NCBI RefSeq assembly: GCF_002252505.1
Contig: NZ_NNRL01000143.1
Location: 1 to 64,000, forward strand
Reading direction: 5' to 3'
Origin: Brucella grignonensis
GTDB lineage: Bacteria; Pseudomonadota; Alphaproteobacteria; Rhizobiales; Rhizobiaceae
DNA length: 64,000 bases
Part shown: in pieces, positions 1 through 8,850 of the stretch
Layout: each line of letters opens with the position of its first letter
How positions within the stretch are numbered: position 1 is the first letter of the stretch
Notes under the pieces: generated by a model
The model's input: the letters and a program-made list of their open reading frames with translations, nothing else
Told to the model about the DNA's origin: nothing
The model's database searches: none
Made by a program: the position numbers and the translations under genes

Positions 1-1049
1 CGCTTGCGATCGCAAGCGGGTGGACCGATGGCGAAGAATGGCTTGAAATCCCCTGGCAGCTCGACATGGTGCTTGCGCTGGCCGGCGTGTTCTTTGTCAT
101 CCCTCTGGTCAAAACGGCCATCGCCCGGCAGGTCCACCATATCTATGTGTCCGGGTGGTATTTCCTCGCCGGCATTCTCTGGTTTCCCTGCCTATTCGTC
201 ATCGCCAACATTCCCTACATCCATTCGGGCGTTGAAGAGGCCACCGTCAACTGGTGGTTTGCCCATAACGTGCTAGGGCTTTGGCTGACACCGCTCGGCG
301 TAGGTACAGCCTATTACTTTATCCCGAAGATCATCGGGAAACCGATTTACTCATATTCGGTCTCATTGCTGGGGTTCTGGGGCCTCGCGCTCTTCTACAG
401 CCAGGTGGGCATCCATCATCTGATTGGCGGACCGGTGCCCACCTGGGTTGTGACCCTCTCGATCGTCCACTCTGTGATGATGTTCATCCCGGTGATCGCA
501 GTTGCCATCAATCAGCACGTCACGGTGGCGCGTAATCTCTGGGCACTGAAGGAATCGCTACCGCTACGCTTCATCTCGTTTGGCGCGGTCATGTACACGT
601 TGGCCTCGTTCCAGGGTTCGATCGAAGCATTGCGCTCGGTCAACACCGTCACGCATTTCACGCACTATACAGTTGGACATGCACATCTTGGCGCCTACGC
701 CTTTGTGACCATCGTCATGTTCGGCGCCGCCTATCACATGCTTCCGCGCATGACCGGCCGTACCTTCCAGTGGCCAGCCTTGATCAACGCGCATTTCTGG
801 CTGGTTGTCGTCGGCTTCGCGATCTACTTCTTCGGGCTGTCGATCGGCGGCGTGCTGCAGGGCCTCGCGATGCTCGATGCGACCCGACCCTTTGCCGACA
901 GCGTCACTGTGACCATACCCTATCTCGAGGCGCGCAGCGTTGGCGGCAGCCTCATGACGCTCGGCCATGTCCTGTTCGCCGTAAACGTGGTCATGATCCT
1001 GTTTCCAAGGCCGGCATCGGCAGCCGCGAAGGTGGCGCCCGCAGAATGA
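1..1049 (+). CDS. ccoN: cbb3-type cytochrome c oxidase subunit I (CcoN/FixN), 5' end outside window
   Basis: C-terminal ~348 residues of a haem-copper oxidase catalytic subunit; the frame is open from base 3 to the left edge, so the start lies outside. At least eight hydrophobic segments are visible. A His-His pair in a GIHHLIGG stretch fits the CuB site, and HAHLG in a later helix fits the haem-ligand histidines of cbb3 subunit I. It reduces O2 at the inner membrane with high affinity. It is followed, with a 4-bp ATGA overlap, by a CcoO-like gene. The sequence is rather unlike rhizobial FixN as I remember it, so it may belong to a divergent cbb3 branch. Confidence 0.9.
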   Translation, partial: LAIASGWTDGEEWLEIPWQLDMVLALAGVFFVIPLVKTAIARQVHHIYVSGWYFLAGILWFPCLFVIANIPYIHSGVEEATVNWWFAHNVLGLWLTPLGVGTAYYFIPKIIGKPIYSYSVSLLGFWGLALFYSQVGIHHLIGGPVPTWVVTLSIVHSVMMFIPVIAVAINQHVTVARNLWALKESLPLRFISFGAVMYTLASFQGSIEALRSVNTVTHFTHYTVGHAHLGAYAFVTIVMFGAAYHMLPRMTGRTFQWPALINAHFWLVVVGFAIYFFGLSIGGVLQGLAMLDATRPFADSVTVTIPYLEARSVGGSLMTLGHVLFAVNVVMILFPRPASAAAKVAPAE

Positions 1050-1666
1050 ACCGCTATCTCCCCCTCTCCATCATCGCTCTCGGTATTCTCGCCTTCGCAA
1101 CGCTGATGCTGGTCATCGCGCCCGGCATTCAGATCGCCCGTCACGACATCCCGCCGGAGCTCAAGCCCTATACCGATCAACAGGCGCGCGGCCGTGAAGT
1201 CTACGTTTCGCTTGGCTGCGTCTACTGCCATAGCCAGCAACCACGCTCACCCGACCAGGCTCCAGACGGAGTGCGGGGCTGGGGTCGGCCGGCGGTTGCC
1301 GCCGACTACACCTATGACAGCCCGCACCAGCTCGGCACGATGCGTACAGGGCCTGACCTCCTCAATGTCGGCGCGCGCCTTCCATCGCGCGACTGGCACC
1401 TGACTCATCTTTACCAGCCCCGCGCCATCTTCAGCTGGAGCATCATGCCGGCCTATCCCTTCCTGTTCGAGGAAAAGGGCACGGCTGCACCCGGGGATGT
1501 CGTCGTTGCACTTCCGTCAGAATTCGCTCCGAAATCCGGCGTGGTGATCGCAAAGCAGGATGCTCTTGACCTGACGGCTTACCTGCAATCGCTTGATCGC
1601 ACCTATCCAGCACCCGCCGATGCACTGCGCGACGACGGGTACAATGGACAGGAGGGTGCGCGATGA
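1046..1666 (+). CDS. ccoO: cbb3 oxidase subunit II-like mono-haem cytochrome c (CcoO/FixO)
   Basis: 206 aa. One N-terminal membrane anchor (residues ~4-28) is followed by one c-type haem motif, CVYCH at 58-62, in the context GREVYVSLGCVYCHSQQ that is characteristic of CcoO. It passes electrons from other cytochromes c to CcoN on the periplasmic face. The ATG at 1046 overlaps the ccoN stop (ATGA), indicating translational coupling; an upstream extension of the frame lies inside ccoN and is not the start. At 206 aa it is somewhat shorter than many CcoO proteins. Confidence 0.88.
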   Translation: MNRYLPLSIIALGILAFATLMLVIAPGIQIARHDIPPELKPYTDQQARGREVYVSLGCVYCHSQQPRSPDQAPDGVRGWGRPAVAADYTYDSPHQLGTMRTGPDLLNVGARLPSRDWHLTHLYQPRAIFSWSIMPAYPFLFEEKGTAAPGDVVVALPSEFAPKSGVVIAKQDALDLTAYLQSLDRTYPAPADALRDDGYNGQEGAR

Positions 1667-2910
1667 CAACGGACAAGTCTGCCGGCAAGGGCTCCACCGA
1701 ACATCGAGACGAGAACTTCGAACCCTATGAGTTGCACGGCAAGATGCCATGGCCGCTTATCGCGATTGCGGTAGGCCTTGGCATTTGGGGCGCTGCGACG
1801 CTGCTGGATACGCGAGAGGATATTGCTGAGGCACGCAATGAGCGTGTCGCAGAAAGCCGCGAGGCGACAGGCGCCAGCACGGAGCCAGGCGCCGCGCTGT
1901 TTGCCGCGCGATGTTCGACATGCCATCAGTCTGACGGCTTGGGCGTTCGCGGTGCGATCCCGCCGCTCGCCGGCTCCGCCTTCGTCGCGCATGGGCCAGA
2001 GTTGGTTTCGACCATTCTGCTCCGTGGCATCGACGGATCGATCCGCGTCGGCGATCACACTTTCGACGGCCATATGCCGAGTTTCGCCAGCGTTCTCAGT
2101 GATGTCGAGCTTGGTGAGCTCGCAACTTATGTCGCGCACAGGTTTGGCCAGTCCACCGAGAAAATCGAAGCGGCGGCGGTCGCCAGGTTGCGCGGCGAGG
2201 TGGCGGACAAGGGCAGCTTCAAGGGGGGAGCGGAGATCGCATCATCCTTCCGGCTCGACCTTGGTAGTCAGCCGCCATTTGTGGCGCAGACGACCGTTTC
2301 GATGTCTCCCGAGGCCTCGGCGGCAATCTTTACCGGGCGCGGCGAACAATGGGCCTGCGCCAGTTGTCACGGCGACCTCGGCCAGGGCAAGGCGAACGTC
2401 CCGCGCCTTGCTGGTCTTCCGGCCGACTACATCGTCAAGCAGATGAACGACTTCGCGCAGGGGCGCCGTCTGAACGAATCGATGCGTATCGTTGTGGCGT
2501 CGCTGTCGGATGAAGAAAAGCGCCAGCTCGGCGAATACTACGCCGGCCTACGTGTGCCATCCAACGCCAAACCGGAGCTCGGCGGTGATCTCGCTCGAGG
2601 CGAGGCACTCGCGCTTCACGGCGATTGGAGCCGCAACGTTCCAGCCTGCTTCTCCTGTCACGGGCCGTCGGGCTTTGGCGTCTCGCCGGAATTCCCGGCA
2701 CTGGCCGCCCAGCACGCCGCTTATACGGCAAGCCAACTGGCGGCTTGGGTAGGCGGACAACGACACAATTCCGCGCTCGACCTGATGGGCCGAATTTCCC
2801 GGGAGCTTTCGGACAACGATCGCAGAGCCGTCGCAGATTATCTCGCCTCGCTTCCTCCCGTGCCGGCAGGAGAAAACGCCAAGATCACCAGGATTGGAGA
2901 ACGGCCATGA
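1663..2910 (+). CDS. Membrane-anchored tri-haem cytochrome c (in the CcoP position)
   Basis: 415 aa. A single membrane helix (~29-48) is followed by three CXXCH motifs: CSTCH 84-88, CASCH 232-236 and CFSCH 329-333, each in a cytochrome-c fold (for example SCHGPSGFGV). It overlaps ccoO by ATGA. Canonical CcoP has two haems; three suggests a CcoP-like module fused to another cytochrome c, or a separate electron-entry subunit. It presumably feeds the cbb3 oxidase from the periplasm. No ccoQ-like small gene is present. Family assignment beyond c-type cytochrome is inference. Confidence 0.85.
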   Translation: MTTDKSAGKGSTEHRDENFEPYELHGKMPWPLIAIAVGLGIWGAATLLDTREDIAEARNERVAESREATGASTEPGAALFAARCSTCHQSDGLGVRGAIPPLAGSAFVAHGPELVSTILLRGIDGSIRVGDHTFDGHMPSFASVLSDVELGELATYVAHRFGQSTEKIEAAAVARLRGEVADKGSFKGGAEIASSFRLDLGSQPPFVAQTTVSMSPEASAAIFTGRGEQWACASCHGDLGQGKANVPRLAGLPADYIVKQMNDFAQGRRLNESMRIVVASLSDEEKRQLGEYYAGLRVPSNAKPELGGDLARGEALALHGDWSRNVPACFSCHGPSGFGVSPEFPALAAQHAAYTASQLAAWVGGQRHNSALDLMGRISRELSDNDRRAVADYLASLPPVPAGENAKITRIGERP

Positions 2911-3941
2911 CCCAGCCAGAAAAAAGCGAATCAGCCAAACCTGCCGATCCCCGAAAAGGGCGCGTCGCGCGAACGTGGATCCACGCGGGCGGAGCGGGTC
3001 TGATCGTAGTTGCGCTCGGAGCGCTGGCCTACGAGAGTGGTTTCATTCCCGGTCGACAGACTGCGCAGGACAAGGCGGGCCATGCCACTGCCGGCTTCTT
3101 CCAGCCGCCGACCGACGACGAGATTCCGAACGATCAGTTCGGGGCAGCTGTGCGGCGCGGCCAGGCGATCTTTACGAACACATCGACCAACGCCTCGCAA
3201 TATGTTGGCAACGGTCTGTCCTGCTCCAATTGCCATATGGGAGCTGGGCGGCAGCCATTCTCGGCCCCTATGTGGGCCGCCTGGGTGCAGTACCCGAAAT
3301 ATCGATCCAAGAACAAACAGATCAACACGATGGAGGATCGGGTCAAAGGATGTTTCACCTACTCGATGAATGCCCAACATTCCGTGAAAGGCGGGCCGCC
3401 GCCGGCGGGCGATGATATCTATCGGGATCTGCAAAGCTACTTCTATTGGCTCGCCACCAATGCACCGACCAATGAGGCCCTTGAGGGCGGCGGGTTCGGC
3501 AAGGTTGCCAAGACCGAGCTTGGATATTCGCCCGAGCGCGGACAACAGGTCTTTGCGGCGAACTGCGCCGTTTGTCACGGTGGCGATGGCCAGGGCCAGA
3601 AGGACATCAATGGACGCTACGTCTTTCCGCCCCTCTGGGGCGCCAATTCATTCAACTGGGGCGCCGGCATGGCCCGCATCGACACTGCGGCAGCCTTCAT
3701 CAAGAACAACATGCCCCTCTCGCAGCCCGGGCGTCTGACGGACCAGGAGGCTTGGGACGTCGCTGCCTACATCGACAGCCTGGAGCGGCCGAAAGATCCG
3801 CGCCAGAAGGGAAAAACGATCGAGGAAACGCGCAAGCTGTATCACGACGGCGACCAGATCTATTACGGTCAGACTGTCGACGGCGTGCTGCTCGGTGTCG
3901 GCACGCCGGATCCGGATCGCCCGGTCGGCGCCGTGGACTAA
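2907..3941 (+). CDS. TsdA-like di-haem cytochrome c (possible thiosulfate dehydrogenase)
   Basis: 344 aa with one N-terminal anchor (~24-42). It has two haem c motifs, CSNCH 106-110 and CAVCH 220-224. Between them are the GAGRQPFSAPMWAAW block and a DRVKGCF..SMN block, as in the TsdA thiosulfate dehydrogenase/tetrathionate reductase family. Cys149 sits where TsdA has its unusual cysteine haem ligand. It overlaps the previous gene by ATGA, so it belongs to the oxidase operon. TsdA enzymes couple thiosulfate oxidation to cytochrome c; a direct electron feed to the oxidase is inferred. It could instead be a generic di-haem electron carrier. Confidence 0.7.
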   Translation: MTQPEKSESAKPADPRKGRVARTWIHAGGAGLIVVALGALAYESGFIPGRQTAQDKAGHATAGFFQPPTDDEIPNDQFGAAVRRGQAIFTNTSTNASQYVGNGLSCSNCHMGAGRQPFSAPMWAAWVQYPKYRSKNKQINTMEDRVKGCFTYSMNAQHSVKGGPPPAGDDIYRDLQSYFYWLATNAPTNEALEGGGFGKVAKTELGYSPERGQQVFAANCAVCHGGDGQGQKDINGRYVFPPLWGANSFNWGAGMARIDTAAAFIKNNMPLSQPGRLTDQEAWDVAAYIDSLERPKDPRQKGKTIEETRKLYHDGDQIYYGQTVDGVLLGVGTPDPDRPVGAVD

Positions 3942-3946
3942 GCGCT

Positions 3947-6112
3947 TTGCGCCGCCTGTTCGGCGTCAGTGGTATGGCCTGCGGAGGCTGTGCGCGCGGG
4001 CTTGAGCGTCACGTTGGCCGGCTCGAAGGCGTCAGCGCCGTCGGCGTGCATCATCTGACCGCCTCGATGCTGATCGACTGGGATGGGCAGCGTCTCTCCA
4101 TCGCCGACATTGCCGCTGCTGTCTCGCAGGCCGGATACACATTGATCGATCGCCACCGGCCGGAAGAGCTCTCGGCGATTCTGTCCGCAGATATAAGCCG
4201 CCTCTCGCTGCGCCTGGCGGTCGCGGTCGTGTCGGGGATGTGGTCGATGGCGCTCGCCATCGTGCTTTATGTGTCTGTTCTCGATCCACGCATAGCGTGG
4301 TGGATCGCGTTCGGATCGGGGGTTCTCGCCTTGCCTGTCGTCGTGTGGGCCGGAGCCGGAATCTTCTGGATGGCGTTTCGGTCGATCCGGCTGCGCGCTC
4401 CGGGCATGGACCTGCTGATCGCACTCGGCGCCGGCGGCGCCTTCATTCTCTCCAGCCTAGCGCTCGCGGCTGGATCGTCTCATGTCTATTTCGACACGGC
4501 GACGATGCTCATCACGCTGCTACTGATCGGCCGCCTCCTCGACCTGATGACGCGACGTAGCGCTATCGATGCGCTGAAGGCGCTTGAGGACACTTCCCTT
4601 GAAACAGTGGTGAGGCGATCGCCTACCGGCGATGGGTCCATTCCAGCCACGGAGATCGGAATTGGCGACAAAATAGTCGTCGATGCAGGTTCGACTATTG
4701 GGATGGACGGTGTGATCGACGAAGGGGACAGCCTGATCAATCGCGCTGTTCTGACCGGTGAAAGTCGCGCAATTCATGCCGGCGTCGGTCAGCGTGTCGA
4801 GGCGGGCTGCATCAATCTCGAACGTCGAATTGTGGTGACGGTCGATCGTACTTATGGCGATCGCGACATCGATCGCATGGGCGGAGCGGTCGCGTTGGAG
4901 CTTGCACAGCGGGGAGCGACGGCGTCACGCGCCGATCGGATAGCGGCTGCGCTCAGTTGGGGAATTCCGAGCCTTGCTCTCGTTACAATGACAGTCCTGC
5001 CGTTTTCGGGCATACCCGCCACTGATGCCGTTATCAGGGGGCTTACAGTGCTGGCCGCGGCCTGCCCATGCGCACTGTCCATCGCAGGGCCCCTAGCGCA
5101 AGCTCGCGCGGCAGGCATCGCGGCGACGTTCGGCCTTCGTCTGCGCGACCCTGTCGCATTCGAGGCACTCGCGCATGCCGCAACGGCGATCTTCGATAAG
5201 ACCGGCACGTTGACAGCTGGACGCCCGACGGTCGTCGAGGTCAAACCCGCTGAAGGCTGGGCCGAAGGCGACGTATTGCGTCTGGCGGCACGCGCCGAAA
5301 CTGGTATCGATCATCCCCTTGCGCGCGCGATCGTCGCACGCCATGGTCGTGAGGAGGGAACGGGAGGGAGGCGCCGGGAGCGTAGCGCCGAGGGTGTCGA
5401 TCAGGATGGCCGCCGTATCTCCGTATCCGGATTGAGCGCAGAGGACGGGATGACATCGCTCGCCGTGAACCTCGACGACCAGCTGATCGGCAAGTTAAGC
5501 CTTGCAGATGCTCCGACCGACGAAGCGCGCGCGACTGTAAATCGCTTGAGCCGGAGCAACATCGACGTCTGGATCGCCTCGGGTGACGCCGCAGGGCCAA
5601 CACTTAGCGTCTCTACAACGCTTGGCGTTGCTCCGCGCCATGTGCGTTATGGCTGCACGCCCGCCGACAAGGTCGAGTTACTCAAAGCCGCGACAGGTCC
5701 GGTTGTGTTTGTGGGGGATGGCGTCAATGACGCGCCAGCACTTGCCGCTGCTGATTGCGGCGTCTCGGTCGCCGGAGCCCATGGAGCCGCCGCGCAGACG
5801 GCCGATGTGGTCGTCGTCAGAGGTGGAATCACCCAGCTTCTGACAGCGATCGCGCTGTCGCGCCGGATGACGGTGATCGCCCGGCAGAATGTGGGTCTTG
5901 CCATCGTCTACAACGTCGTCGCCGTACCGGTAGCGATCACAGGTATTCTCACACCGTCGATGGCTGCGCTGGCCATGCTTGCCAGCTCCGTGTCGGTGGC
6001 GCTCAATAGCCTGCGGCTCTCGCGATTAGCGGCAACGCCATCGATCGAAGGCTGCGGAGGACGGATCGATGTCCCCGGCGAAGAGCCGGCGGGCCAGGAA
6101 GCGATCATTTAA
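3947..6112 (+). CDS. ccoI: Copper-translocating P1B-type ATPase, CcoI/FixI-like
   Basis: 721 aa from a TTG start at 3947, five bases after the preceding stop; this is the only start that keeps the full N-terminal metal-binding motif (GMACGGC, 9-15). It has TGES 270-273, the CPC membrane metal site 373-375, the phosphorylation loop DKTGT 417-421, an HP locus (DHPLA) and a GDGVNDAPA hinge. It is a copper exporter of the type that supplies CuB of cbb3 oxidase during assembly. Its place at the end of the oxidase operon supports ccoI rather than a detoxifying copA. An ATG at 3974 would remove part of the HMA domain and is unlikely. Confidence 0.88.
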   Translation: MRRLFGVSGMACGGCARGLERHVGRLEGVSAVGVHHLTASMLIDWDGQRLSIADIAAAVSQAGYTLIDRHRPEELSAILSADISRLSLRLAVAVVSGMWSMALAIVLYVSVLDPRIAWWIAFGSGVLALPVVVWAGAGIFWMAFRSIRLRAPGMDLLIALGAGGAFILSSLALAAGSSHVYFDTATMLITLLLIGRLLDLMTRRSAIDALKALEDTSLETVVRRSPTGDGSIPATEIGIGDKIVVDAGSTIGMDGVIDEGDSLINRAVLTGESRAIHAGVGQRVEAGCINLERRIVVTVDRTYGDRDIDRMGGAVALELAQRGATASRADRIAAALSWGIPSLALVTMTVLPFSGIPATDAVIRGLTVLAAACPCALSIAGPLAQARAAGIAATFGLRLRDPVAFEALAHAATAIFDKTGTLTAGRPTVVEVKPAEGWAEGDVLRLAARAETGIDHPLARAIVARHGREEGTGGRRRERSAEGVDQDGRRISVSGLSAEDGMTSLAVNLDDQLIGKLSLADAPTDEARATVNRLSRSNIDVWIASGDAAGPTLSVSTTLGVAPRHVRYGCTPADKVELLKAATGPVVFVGDGVNDAPALAAADCGVSVAGAHGAAAQTADVVVVRGGITQLLTAIALSRRMTVIARQNVGLAIVYNVVAVPVAITGILTPSMAALAMLASSVSVALNSLRLSRLAATPSIEGCGGRIDVPGEEPAGQEAII

Positions 6113-6139
6113 CAGCCAGCAAACCCTGCGGGTCGAAGC

Positions 6140-7591
6140 TCAGATCGGAATGAGCCTCCCCGGCGTCGTTACGGGCGGGGAGCTCTTCGCAAGGTAGGCT
6201 TGCAGCGCTTCAATTGCGGACACCGGCATCTGCCCTCGGTCGCGGCCGAACCGGCCGGGTACGCCCTGAGCGGTGACGAAAGCCACGTGGTAGGCTGCCT
6301 GCGCATGAAGCTTCTCCTCACCGACAAAGATATCGACGACGCGGCTGCCGAACGGGTTCTCGATCTTGGCGAAAATCGTCAGTCCGCAAAAACGTTTGAC
6401 GTATCCGCCCATCTGACCGAACGGATCCGCGCAGAATGTCCGGTCCAAATTTTGCTCGATCATTGCGCGGATCTCCTCCCCGGTCATCGTGACCGTCGAT
6501 ACGGGAGGATTGACCGGGATGATGTTCCAGAGGTCATTCATCGTGACCTCGCCTGCCGGTATCGGTGCGCCGTAGCGCCAGCCGTTCGAAAAGGCGATGG
6601 CGCGTCCGGATGCATCGCACAAGGCGGCCAACAGCAAATCGTCCATGGTGCAGTCGAGGGTCGTATTGCGATGGAGCGCCGTGTCGATGCTGCCGACGGA
6701 AATTGAGAGTCGCTCGCGCAACGGCGCCATCACGCTTTCCACAAGCACTTCCATCGCCGGATCGGGCTTGATCGAGTCATCCATGGCAATCAGCTCGTGA
6801 CGCTCGAGATGAACGCCATCATCGCCGACGCTCAGATCCAGCCGGCCGATGAAGGCACCGTGGCAGCCGGACTGAATGATGATCGCACCATTGGTGACCA
6901 CCGGCCGTTCCAGCCGGTCATGTGTATGGCCGCTCAGGATGACATCGATCCCCTCAACCAAATCTGCAAGCTTGATGTCTTGTGGCAGGCCGAGATGCGA
7001 GAGAACGACGATCAGATCGACCTGCTCCTTCTGGCGGAGTCGGCGGATTTCGCGTGGCAATTCCTTGTCACCATTGGTGAAGCGAAGGCCCTCGCTGAAA
7101 TGCGGCGGCATGGTCTTGTCAATGATGGTCGCAGCGACACCGATCACACCGATTTTCACGCCGCAGCGCTCGATGACGCGCGAGGCTGCGAACGGACGCC
7201 GGCCACTCTTCTTGTCGAAGCAATTGATCGCCAGGACTGGATAATCAAGCCGCTTTGCGAGCGCCTTGAAGTGGGCCGGTCCCCAGGCAAACTCCCAATG
7301 CGCCGTCATCGCGTCAAAGGCGAGCGCGTTGGTCAGCGGGACCAGTGCCTCGCCCCTTGATGAGACGGCGGCATATGTGCCGTGAAACGTATCGCCGTTG
7401 TCGAGGGCGAGAACCGCATGCGGGGATTCCGATCGAACGCCGTTCAGGTAACCGGCGATTCGGGCATAACCTCCAAGAATTGGAAACTGCGGATTGGCAC
7501 CGTGCCACACCAGCTCAGGGTGTGGCTCCAGATAACCATGCGTGTCGTTGACCTGAAGAAGCGTAATTTTGCGGCGTGTTGTTTCGGCCAT
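6140..7591 (-). CDS. SoxB-like metallophosphoesterase (5'-nucleotidase superfamily), apparently cytoplasmic
   Basis: 483 aa. The N-terminal calcineurin-like domain shows the two-metal motifs NDTHG (15-19), DNGD (64-67) and GHTHD; the C-terminal part matches the 5'-nucleotidase C-terminal domain. Instead of the GNHEFDYG motif of nucleotidases it has AHWEFAWG (97-104), close to the GHWEFTYG of SoxB sulfur-carrier hydrolases. There is no signal peptide, unlike exported SoxB. The ATG at 7591 is preferred because GGAGGAG lies nine bases upstream (7601-7607); an ATG at 7612 has no such site. It faces ccoI convergently. Substrate unknown. Confidence 0.8.
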   Translation of the reverse strand: MAETTRRKITLLQVNDTHGYLEPHPELVWHGANPQFPILGGYARIAGYLNGVRSESPHAVLALDNGDTFHGTYAAVSSRGEALVPLTNALAFDAMTAHWEFAWGPAHFKALAKRLDYPVLAINCFDKKSGRRPFAASRVIERCGVKIGVIGVAATIIDKTMPPHFSEGLRFTNGDKELPREIRRLRQKEQVDLIVVLSHLGLPQDIKLADLVEGIDVILSGHTHDRLERPVVTNGAIIIQSGCHGAFIGRLDLSVGDDGVHLERHELIAMDDSIKPDPAMEVLVESVMAPLRERLSISVGSIDTALHRNTTLDCTMDDLLLAALCDASGRAIAFSNGWRYGAPIPAGEVTMNDLWNIIPVNPPVSTVTMTGEEIRAMIEQNLDRTFCADPFGQMGGYVKRFCGLTIFAKIENPFGSRVVDIFVGEEKLHAQAAYHVAFVTAQGVPGRFGRDRGQMPVSAIEALQAYLAKSSPPVTTPGRLIPI

Positions 7592-7645
7592 TCTGGCGTT
7601 CTCCTCCGGCATTCCGTGCCTGAGTAAATCGCCTCCCCCACAAGC

Positions 7646-7660
7646 TTAAGAGCGGCTTAA
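7646..7660. promoter_or_regulatory. CtrA-type box TTAA-N7-TTAA
   Basis: The bases read TTAAGAGCGGCTTAA. This is an exact match to the half-site pair bound by the alphaproteobacterial cell-cycle regulator CtrA. It lies 55 bases upstream of the SoxB-like gene start and 15 bases beyond the end of the arsR-type gene. Function is inferred from the motif only. Confidence 0.45.
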
Positions 7661-7674
7661 CAAATGCCTTTCAC

Positions 7675-8070
7675 TCAGCGAATTCGAGCAAAATTGGCCG
7701 CGCCACGCACGATCCCGTTCCGCTCCGAGGGCACGTCCGGCCAAACAACGCTCATGAGTGCGCGCTCCGGATCCCCGGCGCCGAACACCGCCTCGATGCT
7801 GCGTACGCATAGAACGACGGTGTCATCGGCGAGACTATAATAGACCTGTTTCGCCTGTCGGCGCGTGGACACCAGTTCGGCCTTTCGCAGCTCAGCAAGT
7901 TGCTGGCTGAGTGCGGGCTGACCGATGCCGGTCGCCATGTCGATTTCAGTGACCGATTTTTCCCCTTCGAGCAGATGGGAAAGGATCATCAAACGTTGTG
8001 GCTGCGCGAATTTGCGCAGCTTCTCAGCGGCGAAATCCGCTTGCGCGCGCGACTGCCAAAGCGTTTTCAT
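7675..8070 (-). CDS. ArsR/SmtB-family transcriptional regulator (BigR/YgaV-like)
   Basis: 131 aa winged-helix repressor. The recognition-helix region IGQPALSQQLAELR and the wing RRQAKQVYYSL match the BigR/SqrR/YgaV branch, which senses sulfide or persulfide. That branch uses two cysteines; here only Cys88 is present and the first position appears to be Ser31, so the usual disulfide/persulfide switch may be lost or altered. Its start overlaps the peroxiredoxin stop (ATGA), so the two are one minus-strand operon. It probably controls that operon and perhaps the divergent cyd genes (inference). Confidence 0.85.
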   Translation of the reverse strand: MKTLWQSRAQADFAAEKLRKFAQPQRLMILSHLLEGEKSVTEIDMATGIGQPALSQQLAELRKAELVSTRRQAKQVYYSLADDTVVLCVRSIEAVFGAGDPERALMSVVWPDVPSERNGIVRGAANFARIR

Positions 8071-8687
8071 GCCTCCCTCCGGCAGAACCAGTCAGCTTCA
8101 TGCTGAGCCTTTTCATCGGCAGGTTGGAGAAGGGGGTCGCCAGGCTGCCAGTCAACGGGTGCAAGCTTCTCTTCAGAATAGGTTGCCTGCAGGGCCGCAA
8201 CCATGCGTACCATTTCATCAACAGAGCGGCCGATCGTCAAAGGGTAATGTGTTATCGCACGAATGACGCCCTTCGGATCGATAAAGTAGGTCGCCCGCAC
8301 CCCGGCGCTGTTTTCAGACGTCTCATCGATCATGCCGTAGGCGCGCCCGACCAACATCGACGGGTCCTCGATGACCGCGAATGGTATGTCGACAGAAAAC
8401 AGCTCACGGATAGCTCGGCTCCAGGCGAGATGGGCGTAGAGACTGTCGACCGATAGTCCCAAAAGCGCACAGTCAAGTGCGGCGAACCGATCGTGCGCCT
8501 TGGCCAGTGCGACGAATTCCGTCGTGCAGACAGGCGTGAAGTCAGCTGGGTGCGAAAAGAAGAGCAGCCAACGGCCCTTATAGTCGGAAAGCCGCACCGC
8601 CCCTTTCGTGGAGCGTGCTTCAAAATCTGGGGCGGCGTCGCCCATTCGCAACGTGGGGGAAGGCAAGCGGGTCGGGGCGTCGTTCAT
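8067..8687 (-). CDS. Peroxiredoxin (1-Cys, Prx6/AhpC-TSA family)
   Basis: 206 aa from the ATG at 8687. The active-site block is HPADFTPVCTTE, with the peroxidatic cysteine in PVCTTE, followed by the C-terminal Prx domain region (DWQPGDPLL). It reduces peroxides at the expense of thiols in the cytoplasm. It is first in a two-gene operon with the ArsR regulator. The start is not certain: in-frame ATG 8723 and GTG 8735 exist, but none of the starts has a strong ribosome site. It is divergent from cydD. Confidence 0.82.
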   Translation of the reverse strand: MNDAPTRLPSPTLRMGDAAPDFEARSTKGAVRLSDYKGRWLLFFSHPADFTPVCTTEFVALAKAHDRFAALDCALLGLSVDSLYAHLAWSRAIRELFSVDIPFAVIEDPSMLVGRAYGMIDETSENSAGVRATYFIDPKGVIRAITHYPLTIGRSVDEMVRMVAALQATYSEEKLAPVDWQPGDPLLQPADEKAQHEADWFCRREA

Positions 8688-8740
8688 CAAATAGCGATCT
8701 CGAAAACGTGATTTTGAAACCATGTTGCATGTCACACGGC

Positions 8741-8769
8741 TTGACGCAACTCGATTACATAATTACATA
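8741..8769 (+). promoter_or_regulatory. Candidate cydD promoter in AT-rich divergent spacer
   Basis: TTGACG at 8741-8746 and TACATA at 8764-8769 are 17 bases apart. The overlapping stretch holds a tandem heptamer ATTACAT (8754-8760, 8762-8768) that could be an operator. The spacer to cydD (8688-8850) holds no gene. No good FNR box (TTGAT-N4-ATCAA) was found. Low confidence. Confidence 0.3.
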
Positions 8770-8850
8770 GTTAGACATATCAGTAAATTAAAAACCTGAC
8801 GGTCTGGTTTGGCGGCGCATGGTGCCTGATCCACCGCCAAAGAGGCAACT

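Noticed and set aside
8741-8756. Possible FNR box before cydD
   Set aside because: TTGACGCAACTCGA matches the TTGAT-N4-ATCAA consensus poorly on the right half.
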